A stretch of 64,000 bases of DNA from Streptomyces sp. CMB-StM0423. GTDB lineage: Bacteria > Actinomycetota > Actinomycetes > Streptomycetales > Streptomycetaceae. The position numbers were made by a program, and so were the translations under genes. The stretch covers positions 7,691,001 to 7,755,000 of the forward strand of contig NZ_CP025407.1 in NCBI RefSeq assembly GCF_002847285.1, written 5' to 3'. This document shows positions 22,922 to 31,826 of this stretch, in pieces (position 1 is the first letter of the stretch; the number at the start of each line of letters is the position of its first letter). The notes beneath the pieces are model-generated. The model saw nothing but the letters and a program-made list of their open reading frames with translations, ran no database searches and was not told the origin of the DNA.

Positions 22922-23494
22922 TTGGCGGATTTCGACGTCCTCACCCACGCGCTCGCCAGGAACCTCAAGCACTGGCGCAACGAGCGCGGCTTCACGCTGG
23001 ACTCGCTGGCCGGCCGCTCCGGCGTCAGCCGCGGGATGATCATCCAGATAGAGCAGGCGCGTACGAACCCCAGCGTCGGCACGACGGTCAAGCTCGCCGA
23101 CGCCCTCGGCATCAGCATCACGACGCTGCTGGACTACGAACACGGCCCCGAGGTGCAGCTCGTGCCGCCGCACCGGGCTGTGCGGATGTGGACGACGACG
23201 GCCGGCAGCGCCAGCCGGCTGCTCGTCGGCACGCAGAGCCCCGGCCCGTTCGAGATGTGGTCCTGGCGGCTCATGCCGGGCGACGGCAGCGGCTCCGACC
23301 CGCACCCTGCGGGCACCACAGAACTGCTGCACGTGACCGCGGGCGAGCTGACGCTCGTCGTCGCCGGCCAGGCGCACCTGGTGCCCGCGGGCACGTCCGC
23401 GAGCTTCGAGGCGAGCGCCCCGCACGCGTACCGGAACGAGGGCCAGGACCCGGTGGAGCTGGTGATGGCGGTCTCGGTACCGCCCGCGCGCTGA
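22922..23494 (+). CDS. XRE-cupin transcriptional regulator
   Basis: 190 residues. N-terminal Cro/C1-type helix-turn-helix (LKHWRNERGFTLDSLAGRSG, then VSRGMIIQIEQARTNPSV, about 14-51) and a C-terminal cupin sensor domain (PHPAGTTELLHVTAGELTLV, then LVPAGTSASFEA) that would bind a small ligand. TTG 22922 is chosen to match the family start; TTG 22910 is an alternative and neither has a well-spaced ribosome site. Upstream is an unusual AT-rich TCAAAAATATT. It likely represses the divergent EamA exporter until its ligand appears. Confidence 0.85.
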   Translation: MADFDVLTHALARNLKHWRNERGFTLDSLAGRSGVSRGMIIQIEQARTNPSVGTTVKLADALGISITTLLDYEHGPEVQLVPPHRAVRMWTTTAGSASRLLVGTQSPGPFEMWSWRLMPGDGSGSDPHPAGTTELLHVTAGELTLVVAGQAHLVPAGTSASFEASAPHAYRNEGQDPVELVMAVSVPPAR

Positions 23495-23501
23495 GTCGAG
23501 T

Positions 23502-23507
23502 TAAGGT
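23502..23507 (+). promoter_or_regulatory. -10 box of the YbaK-type gene (leaderless)
   Basis: TAAGGT ends 7 nt before ATG 23515. Confidence 0.5.
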
Positions 23508-23514
23508 CACGGAC

Positions 23515-24069
23515 ATGCGCGCACCCATCGGAGACTTCGACGACGCCGCCCCCGCCACCGAGCGCCTGGAGCTGCTCGCCGACCCCGTGGCGGCCGCCCT
23601 GCGCGGCTGGGACGGTGCCGTCCCCGCCGCCGAGCTGGTGCACGTCGACTCCGACCCCGGGGTCGCCGACACGGCCGTCTTCTGCGAGACGTACGGGCAG
23701 GACCTGCTGGAGCAGTCCGCGAACTGCGTCGTCGTCGCCGGGAAGCGCGGCGGGAACGTCACCCTCGCCGCCTGCGTCGTGCTGTCCACCACCCGCGTCG
23801 ACGTCAACGGCACCGTCCGGCGCCATCTCGGCGTGCGCAAGGCGTCGTTCGCGCCCGCGGACACCGCCACCGCCGAGACCGGCATGGAGTACGGCGGCAT
23901 CACGCCCGTAGGGCTGCCGGAGACCTGGCCGATCCTCGTGGACGCCCGGGTCGCGGACGCGCCGCACCTGGTCGTCGGCAGCGGCCGGCGGCGCGGCAAG
24001 CTCATCGTGCCCGGCAAGATGCTGGCCGGACTGCCCGGCGCCGTGGTCCTCGACGGACTCGGCGCCTGA
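23515..24069 (+). CDS. YbaK/EbsC-type aminoacyl-tRNA deacylase
   Basis: 184 residues with the YbaK/ProX fold that clears mischarged aminoacyl-tRNAs in trans. Family blocks: QSANCVVVAGKRGG, the region with RRHLGVRKASFAP (substrate-pocket Lys), and GMEYGGITPVGLP, whose Gly-rich GGITPVG turn is diagnostic. It is leaderless by promoter position. Which mischarged tRNA it edits cannot be predicted. Confidence 0.82.
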   Translation: MRAPIGDFDDAAPATERLELLADPVAAALRGWDGAVPAAELVHVDSDPGVADTAVFCETYGQDLLEQSANCVVVAGKRGGNVTLAACVVLSTTRVDVNGTVRRHLGVRKASFAPADTATAETGMEYGGITPVGLPETWPILVDARVADAPHLVVGSGRRRGKLIVPGKMLAGLPGAVVLDGLGA

Positions 24070-24112
24070 TCCGCCCGCCGGCCTCGCTGCCTGCCCCTCG
24101 GCCTGCCTCCGC

Positions 24113-24520
24113 TCAGCCGAGCAGGGGGATCTCGATGGCAGGGCAGCGGTTCATCACCATGTCGAGACCGGCCGCGCGCACCCGTTCGTACGCGCCCTCG
24201 TCGATCACGTCGAGCTGGAACCAGACCGCCTTCGCACCGGCCGCGACCGCCTCGTCGGCCACCCCGCCGGCCAGGTCGCTGTTGACGAAGACGTCGACCA
24301 CGTCGACGGGGAAGGGGATGTCCGCGAGCGAGGCGTACCCCTGCTCGCCGTGCACCGTCTCCGCCTTCGGGTGCACCGGGACGATGCGCTTGCCGAAGCG
24401 CTGGAGCACCCGGGACACGCCATAGGCGGCACGTGAGGGGTTGTTGGACAGGCCGACCACCGCCCAGGTGTCGCCGGTCGAGGTCAGAATCCTGCGGATG
24501 GTCTCCTGGTCTGCGTACAT
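24113..24520 (-). CDS. CoA-binding domain protein (YccU type)
   Basis: 135-residue single Rossmann domain. WAVVGLSNNPSRAAYGVSRVL is the nucleotide/CoA-binding motif, followed by VHPKAETVHGEQGYASLADIP and the end NRCPAIEIPLL, typical of small CoA-binding proteins related to the succinyl-CoA synthetase alpha subunit. No catalytic partner is present. It is convergent with the YbaK-type gene. Role unknown. Confidence 0.82.
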   Translation of the reverse strand: MYADQETIRRILTSTGDTWAVVGLSNNPSRAAYGVSRVLQRFGKRIVPVHPKAETVHGEQGYASLADIPFPVDVVDVFVNSDLAGGVADEAVAAGAKAVWFQLDVIDEGAYERVRAAGLDMVMNRCPAIEIPLLG

Positions 24521-24592
24521 GATCCCTACAACGACGCGGGCCTGGCCCGGATTCCCTGGGCGGCCCGGGGCAGGGGTGTCCGGGAGCGCGGC

Positions 24593-24598
24593 TAGGGT
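24593..24598 (+). promoter_or_regulatory. -10 box of the YigZ-type gene (leaderless)
   Basis: TAGGGT ends 6 nt before ATG 24605. Confidence 0.5.
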
Positions 24599-24604
24599 GG
24601 CGGG

Positions 24605-25231
24605 ATGCGCGAGGGGTACCTGACCGTCGCCCGGGAGGGCGTGCACGAGACCGAGGTGAACCGCTCCCGGTTCGTCTGCACCCTCGCCCCCGCGGCCACG
24701 GAGGCCGAGGCGCAGGCCGTCCTCGCCCGGGTGCGCGCCGCGTACCCCGACGCCACGCACCACTGCTTCGCGTACGTCATCGGCGCCGACGCCGGCGTGC
24801 AGAAGTCCGGCGACGACGGCGAGCCCGGCGGTACCGCCGGACTGCCCATGCTGCAACTGCTGCTCCGCCGCGAGCTGCGCTACGTCGTCGCCGTCGTCGC
24901 CCGCTACTTCGGCGGCACCAAGCTCGGCGCCGGCGGCCTCATCCGCGCCTACGGCGGCGCGGTCGGCGCCGCCGTGGACGCGCTCGGCACCGCGACGCGG
25001 CTGCGGATGCGGCTGGTCACCGTCACCGTCGACCACGGGCGGGCCGGCAGGGTGCTCGGCCATCTGCACGCCGCGGGGCGCGACGTACGCGGCGTGGCGT
25101 ACGGCGAGAGCGTCGGGATCGAGGTCGCCGTGCCCGCCGCCGAACTGGACGCCTTCCGCTCCTGGCTCGCCGACGCCACCGCGGGCAGTGCCGAACTCCG
25201 GCCCGGCGACGAGGTGTACGGCACCGGGTGA
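24605..25231 (+). CDS. YigZ/IMPACT family protein
   Basis: 208 residues. N-terminal UPF0029/Impact domain (SRFVCTLAPAATEAEAQAVL, DATHHCFAYVIG, SGDDGEPGGTAG, ARYFGGTKLGAGGL) and a C-terminal DUF1949-like ferredoxin-fold half. Bacterial YigZ proteins are thought to bind nucleic acid or translation components; eukaryotic IMPACT regulates GCN2. Leaderless by promoter spacing. sbcD follows 51 nt downstream with its own -10 box. Confidence 0.88.
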   Translation: MREGYLTVAREGVHETEVNRSRFVCTLAPAATEAEAQAVLARVRAAYPDATHHCFAYVIGADAGVQKSGDDGEPGGTAGLPMLQLLLRRELRYVVAVVARYFGGTKLGAGGLIRAYGGAVGAAVDALGTATRLRMRLVTVTVDHGRAGRVLGHLHAAGRDVRGVAYGESVGIEVAVPAAELDAFRSWLADATAGSAELRPGDEVYGTG

Positions 25232-25268
25232 GACGCGCGTGCCGGCCCGGGTTGTCGTACCCCGCCGC

Positions 25269-25274
25269 TACAGT
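25269..25274 (+). promoter_or_regulatory. -10 box of sbcD (leaderless)
   Basis: TACAGT ends 8 nt before ATG 25283. Confidence 0.5.
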
Positions 25275-25282
25275 CGGGCCTC

Positions 25283-26452
25283 ATGCGCTTCCTGCACACC
25301 TCGGACTGGCACCTGGGCCGCTCGTTCCACCGGGTCAGCCTGCTCGACGCCCAAGCCGCGTTCCTCGACCACCTCGTCGCGGTGGTGGCCGAGCGCGGGG
25401 TCGAGGCCGTGCTCGTCGCCGGGGACGTCTACGACCGCGCGGTGCCGCCGCTGGCCGCCGTGGAGCTGTTCGACCGGGCGCTGCACCGGCTCGGGGCGCT
25501 CGGCGTGCCGGTCGTCATGATCTCCGGCAACCACGACTCGGCGCGCCGGCTCGGCGTCGGCGCCGGGCTGCTGGACCGCGCGGGCGTCCACCTGCGCACC
25601 GACCCGGCGGGCGTCGGCGAGCCCGTCCTGCTGCGGGACGACGCCGGGGACGTCGCGTGCTACGGGCTGCCGTACCTCGAACCGGCGCTGGTGCGCGAAG
25701 AGTTCGCCACCCCCCGCGGCGGCCACACAGCCGTGCTCTCCGCCGCCATGGACCGGGTACGGGCCGACCTCGCCGCCCGACCGGCCGGCACCCGTTCCGT
25801 CGTCCTCGCGCACGCCTTCGTCACCGGCGGCCAGGTCTCCGACAGCGAACGGGACATCACCGTCGGCGGCGTCGCCTCCGTGCCCACCTCGGTCTTCGCC
25901 GGCGTCGACTACGTCGCGCTGGGCCACCTGCACGGCTGCCAGACCCTCGCCGAGCGCGTGCGCTACTCGGGCTCCCCGCTCGCGTACTCCTTCTCCGAAG
26001 CCGCCCACCGCAAGTCGACGTGGCTGGTGGACCTCGACGCGGCCGGCGCCGTCACCGCCGAGCGCATCGACGCCCCCGTGCCCCGGCCGCTGGCGCGGCT
26101 GCACGGCCGGCTTGCCGACCTGCTCGCCGACCCGGCTCTCACGCCGGTCGAGGGCGCCTGGGTCGAGGCCACGCTCACCGACACCGCCCGCCCGCACGAG
26201 CCGATGGCCCGCCTCGCGGAGCGCTTCCCGCACGTCGTCAGCCTCGCCTTCGCCCCCGAGCCCGCGGACGGCACGGCCGCCGCGGCGTCGTACGCCGACC
26301 GGCTCCAGGGCCGCGACGACCGCCAGATCGCGGCGGACTTCGTGGCGCACGTCAGACCCGGCGCGACCGCGACGGCCGACGAACGGGCCGTGCTGCACGC
26401 CGCGTTCGACGCCGTGCGCGCCGCCGACGCGCGCGAGGAGACCGCCCGGTGA
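25283..26452 (+). CDS. sbcD: Exonuclease SbcD (Mre11-like)
   Basis: 389-residue nuclease subunit of SbcCD, which cleaves DNA hairpins and processes double-strand ends. Phosphoesterase motifs are complete: HTSDWHLG (metal-binding Asp8 and His10), VAGDVYDRA, ISGNHDS, LAHAFV and ALGHLHG. The last codon overlaps the GTG start of sbcC (GTGA), so the subunits are translationally coupled, matching their assembly as one complex. Confidence 0.95.
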   Translation: MRFLHTSDWHLGRSFHRVSLLDAQAAFLDHLVAVVAERGVEAVLVAGDVYDRAVPPLAAVELFDRALHRLGALGVPVVMISGNHDSARRLGVGAGLLDRAGVHLRTDPAGVGEPVLLRDDAGDVACYGLPYLEPALVREEFATPRGGHTAVLSAAMDRVRADLAARPAGTRSVVLAHAFVTGGQVSDSERDITVGGVASVPTSVFAGVDYVALGHLHGCQTLAERVRYSGSPLAYSFSEAAHRKSTWLVDLDAAGAVTAERIDAPVPRPLARLHGRLADLLADPALTPVEGAWVEATLTDTARPHEPMARLAERFPHVVSLAFAPEPADGTAAAASYADRLQGRDDRQIAADFVAHVRPGATATADERAVLHAAFDAVRAADAREETAR

Positions 26453-29400
26453 GGCTCCACCGGCTCGCCGTCGCCGCCTTCGGCCCCTTCGCCGGCACGC
26501 AGGAAGTCGACTTCGACGCCCTGTCGGGCGCCGGCATCTTCCTGCTCCAGGGCGCCACCGGCGCCGGCAAGACCTCCGTCCTCGACGCCGTCTGCTACGC
26601 GCTGTACGGCGGCGTGCCCGGCGTCCGCCAGGGCGGCACCCTGCGCAGCCACCACGCCGAGCCGCACACCCCGACCGAGGTCGCGCTCGACTTCACCCTC
26701 GCCGGCCGCCGCCTGGAGGTCACCCGCAGGCCCGCCCAGCCCCGCCCCAAGCGCAACGGCACCGGCGTCACCACCGAGCGGGCCACCACCCTGCTGCGCG
26801 AGCACGACCCGGCGGCCGGTGAGTGGCGCGGCCTCAGCCGCTCGCACCAGGAGATCGGCGAGGAGATCGGCGGCCTGCTGGGCATGACCCGCGAGCAGTT
26901 CTGCCAGGTCGTCCTCCTCCCGCAGGGCGACTTCGCGCGGTTCCTGCGCGCCGACGCGGAAGCCCGCGCCAAGCTGCTGGGCCGCCTCTTCGACACCGGC
27001 CGCTTCGCCGCCGTCGAGGACCACCTCGCCGAGCTGCGCCGCCGCTCCCAGGAGGCCGTACGCGAGGGCGACGAGCGGCTGCTGCACCTCGCCCAGCGCA
27101 TCCGGCAGGCCGGCGGCCCGGCCGCGGGCGGCGACGCGGACGGCTGGTCGCCCGACGCCGCCAAGCCGGGCGAGGCCGACCTCGCCGACGGCGTGCTCGG
27201 CTACGCCGCGGTCGCCCGCGCCACCGCCGGCGAGCTGGCGGACGCCGCGGAGCTGCGGCTGCACACCGCCGAGTCCGCCCACACGGCGGCGGAAGGACAC
27301 CTTCAGGCCGTACGCGAACTCGCCCGGCTGCAGCGGCTGCACGCCGCCGCCCGGCAGCGGCAGCAGGCCCTCGCGGAACGGCGGCAGGAGCGCGCCGCGC
27401 TCGGCGAGACGCTGCGCCGCGCCCGCGACGCCGCCGCCGTGGCACCCGCCCTGGAGCTGCGCGACCGGACCGCCGCCGCGGCCCGCCACGCCGCCGCGGC
27501 CGAGGAGGCGGCCCGCGCCGCGCTGCCCGGCACCGTCGCCGGCGGCGGCCCGGAACAGCTCGACGCGCACGAGGCCCGCACCCGGCAGGAGCTGGGCGCC
27601 CTCGACGCCGCCCGCGCCGCCGCGGCCCGCAGCGCCGGGATCGCCCGTGAACTCGCCACGCTCGACGAGGAGTCCCGCGCCGACGAGGACGTGCTGCGTG
27701 AGGCCGCCGGCTGGCTCGACGACTGGGACGCTCTGCGCGGCGGCCTCCAGCGCCGCGTCGACGAGGCCCAGGGCGCGGCCACGCGCGCGGAGCAGCTCGC
27801 CGCCGAACACGAGGGCGCGCGCCGCCGCCTCGACGCCGCCGAGCGCCGCGACGAGCTGGCCGGCAGGACCGACGAGGCCCGGCACGCGCACCTCGTCGCG
27901 GGCGAGCACGCCGGGCAGGCCCATGAGACCTGGCTGGAGCTGAAGGAGCGGCGCCTCGACGGCATGGCGGCCGAGCTGGCCGCCCGGCTGGCCGACGGCG
28001 AGCCCTGCCCCGTCTGCGGCTCCGCCGCGCACCCCGCCCCCGCCACCGCGGACGGCGCCCACGTCGGCGAGCACGAGGAGAACGAGGCCCTGGCCGCCTA
28101 CCGGGCCGCCGAGCGCGTACGCGAAGAGGCGGCCCTGCGGCTCGACTCGCTGCGCCAGGCCCGCGACGCCGCCGCCGAGGCGGCGGGCGAGGAGAGCCGG
28201 GACGCGCTGGCCGCCGCCGTCGCGGACGTGGCCGGGGAGCTGGGGCGGGCCCGTGAGCTGGCCGCCGGCGCGCTCGCCGTACGGGAGCGACTGGACCAGG
28301 CGCACGAGGAGCACGCCCGCCGGGTGCGCGGCCGGCAGCAGGCAGAGAGCCGCGCCGCCGCCCGCGCCTCCCGCGCCGACGCGCTCACCGCGGAACGGGC
28401 CGCGCGCGACGCCGAGGTGCGCGCCGCCCGCGGCGGCGCCGCCGGCGTCGAGGAGCGCGCGGGACAACTCACGTCGCTGGCCGGCCGGCTCGCCGTCGCC
28501 GCCCGCGCCGCCCGCGAGGCCGCGGCCGCCGCGGAGCGCAGCAAGGACGCCGACGCACGCGTCGCCGACGCCGCCTACCGCGCCCGCTTCGAGACCCCCG
28601 AGGAGGCCGCCGCGGCGCTGCTCGACCCGGCCGTGCTGCTGGACGTGGAGGCGCGGCTGGAGGCGTGGCAGGCCGAGGAGGCGGCCGTCGCCGAGGCGCT
28701 GGCCGAGCCGCGCGCCGCCGAGGCTGCCGCGCGGCCGCCCGCCGCCGTCGGCGCCGCGGAGGAGGCGTACGCGGCCGCCGCCGGCCGGCTGCGTACCGCC
28801 GCCATCGCCGGGGACAACGCGCGCGAGCGGTGCGACGCGCTCGCCGGGCTCTCCGCCGAGGCCGCCGACCGGGTGCGCCGGCTGGCCCCATTGCGTACGG
28901 AGCACCACCGGGTGGCCCGGCTCGCCTCGCTCGCGGCCGGCACGTCCGCGGAGAACGAGCGGAAGATGCGGCTGGAGTCGTACGTGCTGGCCGCCCGGCT
29001 CGAACAGGTCGCCGCCGCCGCGACGGCCCGGCTGGCGCGGATGTCGTCCGGCCGGTTCACGCTGGTGCACTCCGACGAGCGCGCCCACGGCCGGGGGCGC
29101 CACGGTCTCGGGCTGCACGTCGTGGACGCCTGGACCGGCACCGAGCGGGACACCGCCACGCTCTCCGGCGGCGAGTCGTTCTTCGCCTCCCTCGCCCTGG
29201 CCCTCGGCCTGTCCGACGTGGTGGCGGAGGAGGCGGGCGGCGTCCGGCTCGACACGCTCTTCATCGACGAGGGCTTTGGCAGCCTGGACGAACAGACCCT
29301 GGACGAGGTGCTGGACGTCCTCGACGCGCTGCGCGAGCGGGACCGCACGGTGGGCATCGTCAGCCACGTGCCGGAGCTGCGCCGGCGGATCCCGGCGCAG

Positions 29401-29463
29401 TTGGAGGTCGTCAAGGGCCGTGCGGGCTCGTACGTACGGCACCGCACGGCCGCCGACCGCTGA
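26449..29463 (+). CDS. sbcC: Exonuclease SbcC (Rad50-like ATPase)
   Basis: 1004-residue SMC-type ATPase partner of SbcD. Walker A GATGAGKT (35-42) is at the N-terminus; long Ala/Arg/Glu-rich coiled coils surround the zinc hook CPVC (Cys520, Cys523); the C-terminal lobe has the ABC signature TLSGGESFFASLALALGL and Walker B LFIDEGFGSLD. The GTG start inside the sbcD stop is the only start that keeps the N-terminal Walker A lobe complete. A strong two-way terminator follows. Confidence 0.95.
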   Translation: MRLHRLAVAAFGPFAGTQEVDFDALSGAGIFLLQGATGAGKTSVLDAVCYALYGGVPGVRQGGTLRSHHAEPHTPTEVALDFTLAGRRLEVTRRPAQPRPKRNGTGVTTERATTLLREHDPAAGEWRGLSRSHQEIGEEIGGLLGMTREQFCQVVLLPQGDFARFLRADAEARAKLLGRLFDTGRFAAVEDHLAELRRRSQEAVREGDERLLHLAQRIRQAGGPAAGGDADGWSPDAAKPGEADLADGVLGYAAVARATAGELADAAELRLHTAESAHTAAEGHLQAVRELARLQRLHAAARQRQQALAERRQERAALGETLRRARDAAAVAPALELRDRTAAAARHAAAAEEAARAALPGTVAGGGPEQLDAHEARTRQELGALDAARAAAARSAGIARELATLDEESRADEDVLREAAGWLDDWDALRGGLQRRVDEAQGAATRAEQLAAEHEGARRRLDAAERRDELAGRTDEARHAHLVAGEHAGQAHETWLELKERRLDGMAAELAARLADGEPCPVCGSAAHPAPATADGAHVGEHEENEALAAYRAAERVREEAALRLDSLRQARDAAAEAAGEESRDALAAAVADVAGELGRARELAAGALAVRERLDQAHEEHARRVRGRQQAESRAAARASRADALTAERAARDAEVRAARGGAAGVEERAGQLTSLAGRLAVAARAAREAAAAAERSKDADARVADAAYRARFETPEEAAAALLDPAVLLDVEARLEAWQAEEAAVAEALAEPRAAEAAARPPAAVGAAEEAYAAAAGRLRTAAIAGDNARERCDALAGLSAEAADRVRRLAPLRTEHHRVARLASLAAGTSAENERKMRLESYVLAARLEQVAAAATARLARMSSGRFTLVHSDERAHGRGRHGLGLHVVDAWTGTERDTATLSGGESFFASLALALGLSDVVAEEAGGVRLDTLFIDEGFGSLDEQTLDEVLDVLDALRERDRTVGIVSHVPELRRRIPAQLEVVKGRAGSYVRHRTAADR

Positions 29464-29500
29464 CGCCGACCGCCCCCCCGGCGCCCCCCGCCCCGGCAAC

Positions 29501-29537
29501 GCGTACGGCCGCGACCCAGCGGGCCGCGGCCGTACGC
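29501..29537. terminator. Bidirectional terminator between sbcC and DUF885 genes
   Basis: Perfect 13-bp stem: GCGTACGGCCGCG (29501-29513) with CGCGGCCGTACGC (29525-29537), 11-nt loop, between convergent genes. Confidence 0.85.
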
Positions 29538-29552
29538 CGTCCTACCGCCGCG

Positions 29553-31238
29553 TCACAGCGCCGACAGCTCGGCCTCCAGGTCGTCGAGGCCGAGCGAGCC
29601 CTGCGACAGCGCGGCCATGTGCCACGCCTTCGCGTCGAAATCCGCGCCGCGCGCCTTGCGCGCCGCGTCCCGGCCGCGCAGCCAGGCGCGCTCGCCGATC
29701 TTGTAGCCGATCGCCTGCCCCGGCATCGACAGGTAGCGCGTCAGCTCGCTCTCCACGAAGTCCGCGGGCCGCCCGCTGTGCATCCCGAAGAACTCCTGCG
29801 CCAGCGCCGGCGTCCAGCGCTCGCCCGGGTGGAAGGGGGAGTGGTCCGGGATCGGCAGCTCCAGGTGCATGCCGATGTCGACGATCACGCGCGCGGCGCG
29901 CATCATCTGCGCGTCCAGATAGCCGAGCCGCTGCTCCGCGTCGGTGAGGAAGCCCAGCTCGTCCATCAGCCGCTCCGCGTACAGCGCCCAGCCCTCGCAG
30001 TTGGCGCTGACCCAGCCGAGCGTCGACTGGTAGCGGGAGAGCTGGTCCTTGACGTACACCCACTGCGCGAGCTGCAGATGGTGTCCGGGGACGCCCTCGT
30101 GGTACCAGGTGGAGACCAGGTCGTAGACCGGGAAGCGGGTCTCGCCCATCGTCGGCAGCCAGGTGCGCCCGGGGCGGGAGAAGTCCTCGGCGGGCGGCGT
30201 GTAGTACGGCGCGGCGGCGCCGCCGGGCGGGGCGATCCGCGACTCCACCTGCCGCACCGGCCCGGCCAGGTCGAAGTGCGTGCCGTCGAGCGCCTCGATG
30301 GCCTCGTCCATGATCCCCTGCAGCCACTCGCGGACGGCGTCCTCGCCCTCGATGTGGGTGCCGTGCTCGTCCAGGTGCTTCAGCGCCTCCCAGGGGGTGC
30401 CGGCGCCGGGCAGGATCTTCGCGGCCTCGGTCTTCATCTCGCCGAGCAGCCGGTGGTATTCGGACCAGCCGTACGCGTACGACTCGTCCAGGTCGAGGTC
30501 CGCGCCGTTGAAGAAGCGCGACCACTGGGCGTAGCGCTCGCGCCCGACGACGTCGGGCGAGCCGGCCGCGGCGGGCGCGTACACGTCGCGCATCCAGTCC
30601 CGCAGCGCGCCCACGGCGGCGGTGGCCTCGCCCGCGGCCGCGTCCAGTTCCCCGCGCAGCGACTCGGGCCCGGCGGCGGTCAGGTCGCCGAACCAGCCGC
30701 GTGCCCCGCCCGCCCACTCGGTGAGCTGGCCGACGAACGTCGTGGTCGCCCGCGGCCCGCCGAACAGGCCCTTGTCCACTCCCGCGGCCAGCGACCGGCG
30801 GTAGCCGTCGAGCGCCGCCGGGACCGCGCGCAGCCGGGCGGCGATGTCCGACCAGTCGTCCTCGCCCGCGGTCGGCATCAGCGTGAAGCACTCGCGCATC
30901 AGGTGCACGGGGGAGTGGATGTTGCTGACGGCCCGCAGGCCCTCCTCGGCGTCGTGCACGGCGAGTTCGGCGCTCAGCCGCTCCCGCAGCAGCCGCGCGC
31001 AGCGCCGCTCCGCGTCGCTGTCCGCGCCGGGCTGCCGCTCCGCCGCGTCCAGGGCCGCAAGGGTGGCGCGGCCCAGCTCGGCGACGGCCTGTTGGCCGTC
31101 GGGGGAGAAGTCGGGGAGAGCCCGGGAGCTCTCCGGCACGCCGAGCATCGTGCCGCTGATGGGGTCGAGGTCGATCAGGTCGTCGACGTAGGCGTCCGCC
31201 ACCTGCCGGGGCATTCGCTGGTTCGTGGAGTCGGGCAT
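29553..31238 (-). CDS. DUF885 family putative metalloprotease
   Basis: 561 residues. The HEGVPGHHLQ motif (about 350), a variant of the HExxH zinc site, and the downstream glutamate block NCEGWALYAERL are hallmarks of DUF885, a family related to thermolysin-like peptidases. There is no signal peptide, so it is probably cytoplasmic. ATG 31238 is preferred because GAGGA lies about 8 nt upstream; ATG 31247 would add three residues. It is the downstream neighbour of an Lrp regulator on the same strand. Substrate unknown. Confidence 0.85.
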   Translation of the reverse strand: MPDSTNQRMPRQVADAYVDDLIDLDPISGTMLGVPESSRALPDFSPDGQQAVAELGRATLAALDAAERQPGADSDAERRCARLLRERLSAELAVHDAEEGLRAVSNIHSPVHLMRECFTLMPTAGEDDWSDIAARLRAVPAALDGYRRSLAAGVDKGLFGGPRATTTFVGQLTEWAGGARGWFGDLTAAGPESLRGELDAAAGEATAAVGALRDWMRDVYAPAAAGSPDVVGRERYAQWSRFFNGADLDLDESYAYGWSEYHRLLGEMKTEAAKILPGAGTPWEALKHLDEHGTHIEGEDAVREWLQGIMDEAIEALDGTHFDLAGPVRQVESRIAPPGGAAAPYYTPPAEDFSRPGRTWLPTMGETRFPVYDLVSTWYHEGVPGHHLQLAQWVYVKDQLSRYQSTLGWVSANCEGWALYAERLMDELGFLTDAEQRLGYLDAQMMRAARVIVDIGMHLELPIPDHSPFHPGERWTPALAQEFFGMHSGRPADFVESELTRYLSMPGQAIGYKIGERAWLRGRDAARKARGADFDAKAWHMAALSQGSLGLDDLEAELSAL

Positions 31239-31295
31239 GCGGGCCATCCTCGTACACGGGGGCGGGCGCCGTCATCACCAAAACGACCTCATGCC

Positions 31296-31766
31296 CTACG
31301 GAGGCAGCAGCGGCCCGCACTCCCAGTGCTGGAAGACCAGCCGCGTCTCCACCCGGGCGACCTCCCGGCGCGAGGTGAACTCGTCGAGCACCAGCCGCTG
31401 CAGGTCCGCGGCGTCCCGGACGGCGACGTGCAGCAGGTAGTCGTCGGGCCCGGTGAGATGGAAGAGCGCGCGGGACTCGGGCAGCGAGCGGACCCGCTCG
31501 ACGAACGGGCCGATCAGGTCGCGGCGGTGCGGGCGCACCTGCACCGACAGCAGCGCCTCCAGGCCGCGGCCGAGCCGCGCGGGGTCGATCGCGAGCCGGT
31601 GGCCGGTGATCACGCCGGCGCGGCGCAGCCGGGCCACCCGGTCCAGGCAGGTGGAGGGCGCGACGCCGACGGCGGCGGCCAGATCGCGGTTGGTGGTCCG
31701 GGCGTCGTTCTGCAGCACCCGCAGAATCTCCAGGTCCACCGGATCGAGAGCGGGTGAATCGGGCAT
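31296..31766 (-). CDS. Lrp/AsnC family transcriptional regulator
   Basis: 156 residues. N-terminal helix-turn-helix DPVDLEILRVLQNDARTTN and VGVAPSTCLDRVARLRRAGV, then the RAM/ACT-like effector domain (VQVRPHRRDLIGPFVERV, FHLTGPDDYLLHV). Lrp proteins sense amino acids. It is divergent, across 60 nt, from a Cys/Met-metabolism PLP enzyme, which is its most likely target. Its own message appears leaderless (TACGTT ends 6 nt before ATG). Confidence 0.92.
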   Translation of the reverse strand: MPDSPALDPVDLEILRVLQNDARTTNRDLAAAVGVAPSTCLDRVARLRRAGVITGHRLAIDPARLGRGLEALLSVQVRPHRRDLIGPFVERVRSLPESRALFHLTGPDDYLLHVAVRDAADLQRLVLDEFTSRREVARVETRLVFQHWECGPLLPP

Positions 31767-31772
31767 CGGCCG

Positions 31773-31778
31773 AACGTA
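31773..31778 (-). promoter_or_regulatory. -10 box of the lrp-type gene (leaderless)
   Basis: TACGTT on the minus strand ends 6 nt before ATG 31766, inside the 60-nt divergent gap shared with the PLP enzyme gene. Confidence 0.5.
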
Positions 31779-31826
31779 GCACGGGCAACTCCCGCGGATG
31801 CCCGTGGAAGCTTCAGCATCCCGGGC

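Noticed and set aside
25963..29499. Very long open frame (over 1100 codons) on the minus strand opposite sbcC
   Set aside because: It is the antisense shadow of a GC-rich gene. The plus-strand frame has full SbcC motifs and coupling to sbcD; the antisense product has no motif, no ribosome site and a repetitive Gly/Ala/Val/Arg composition.
29542..31788. 748-codon minus-strand frame overlapping DUF885 and the Lrp gene
   Set aside because: Arg/Ala/Gly-rich shadow in a different frame of two genes with clear family motifs.
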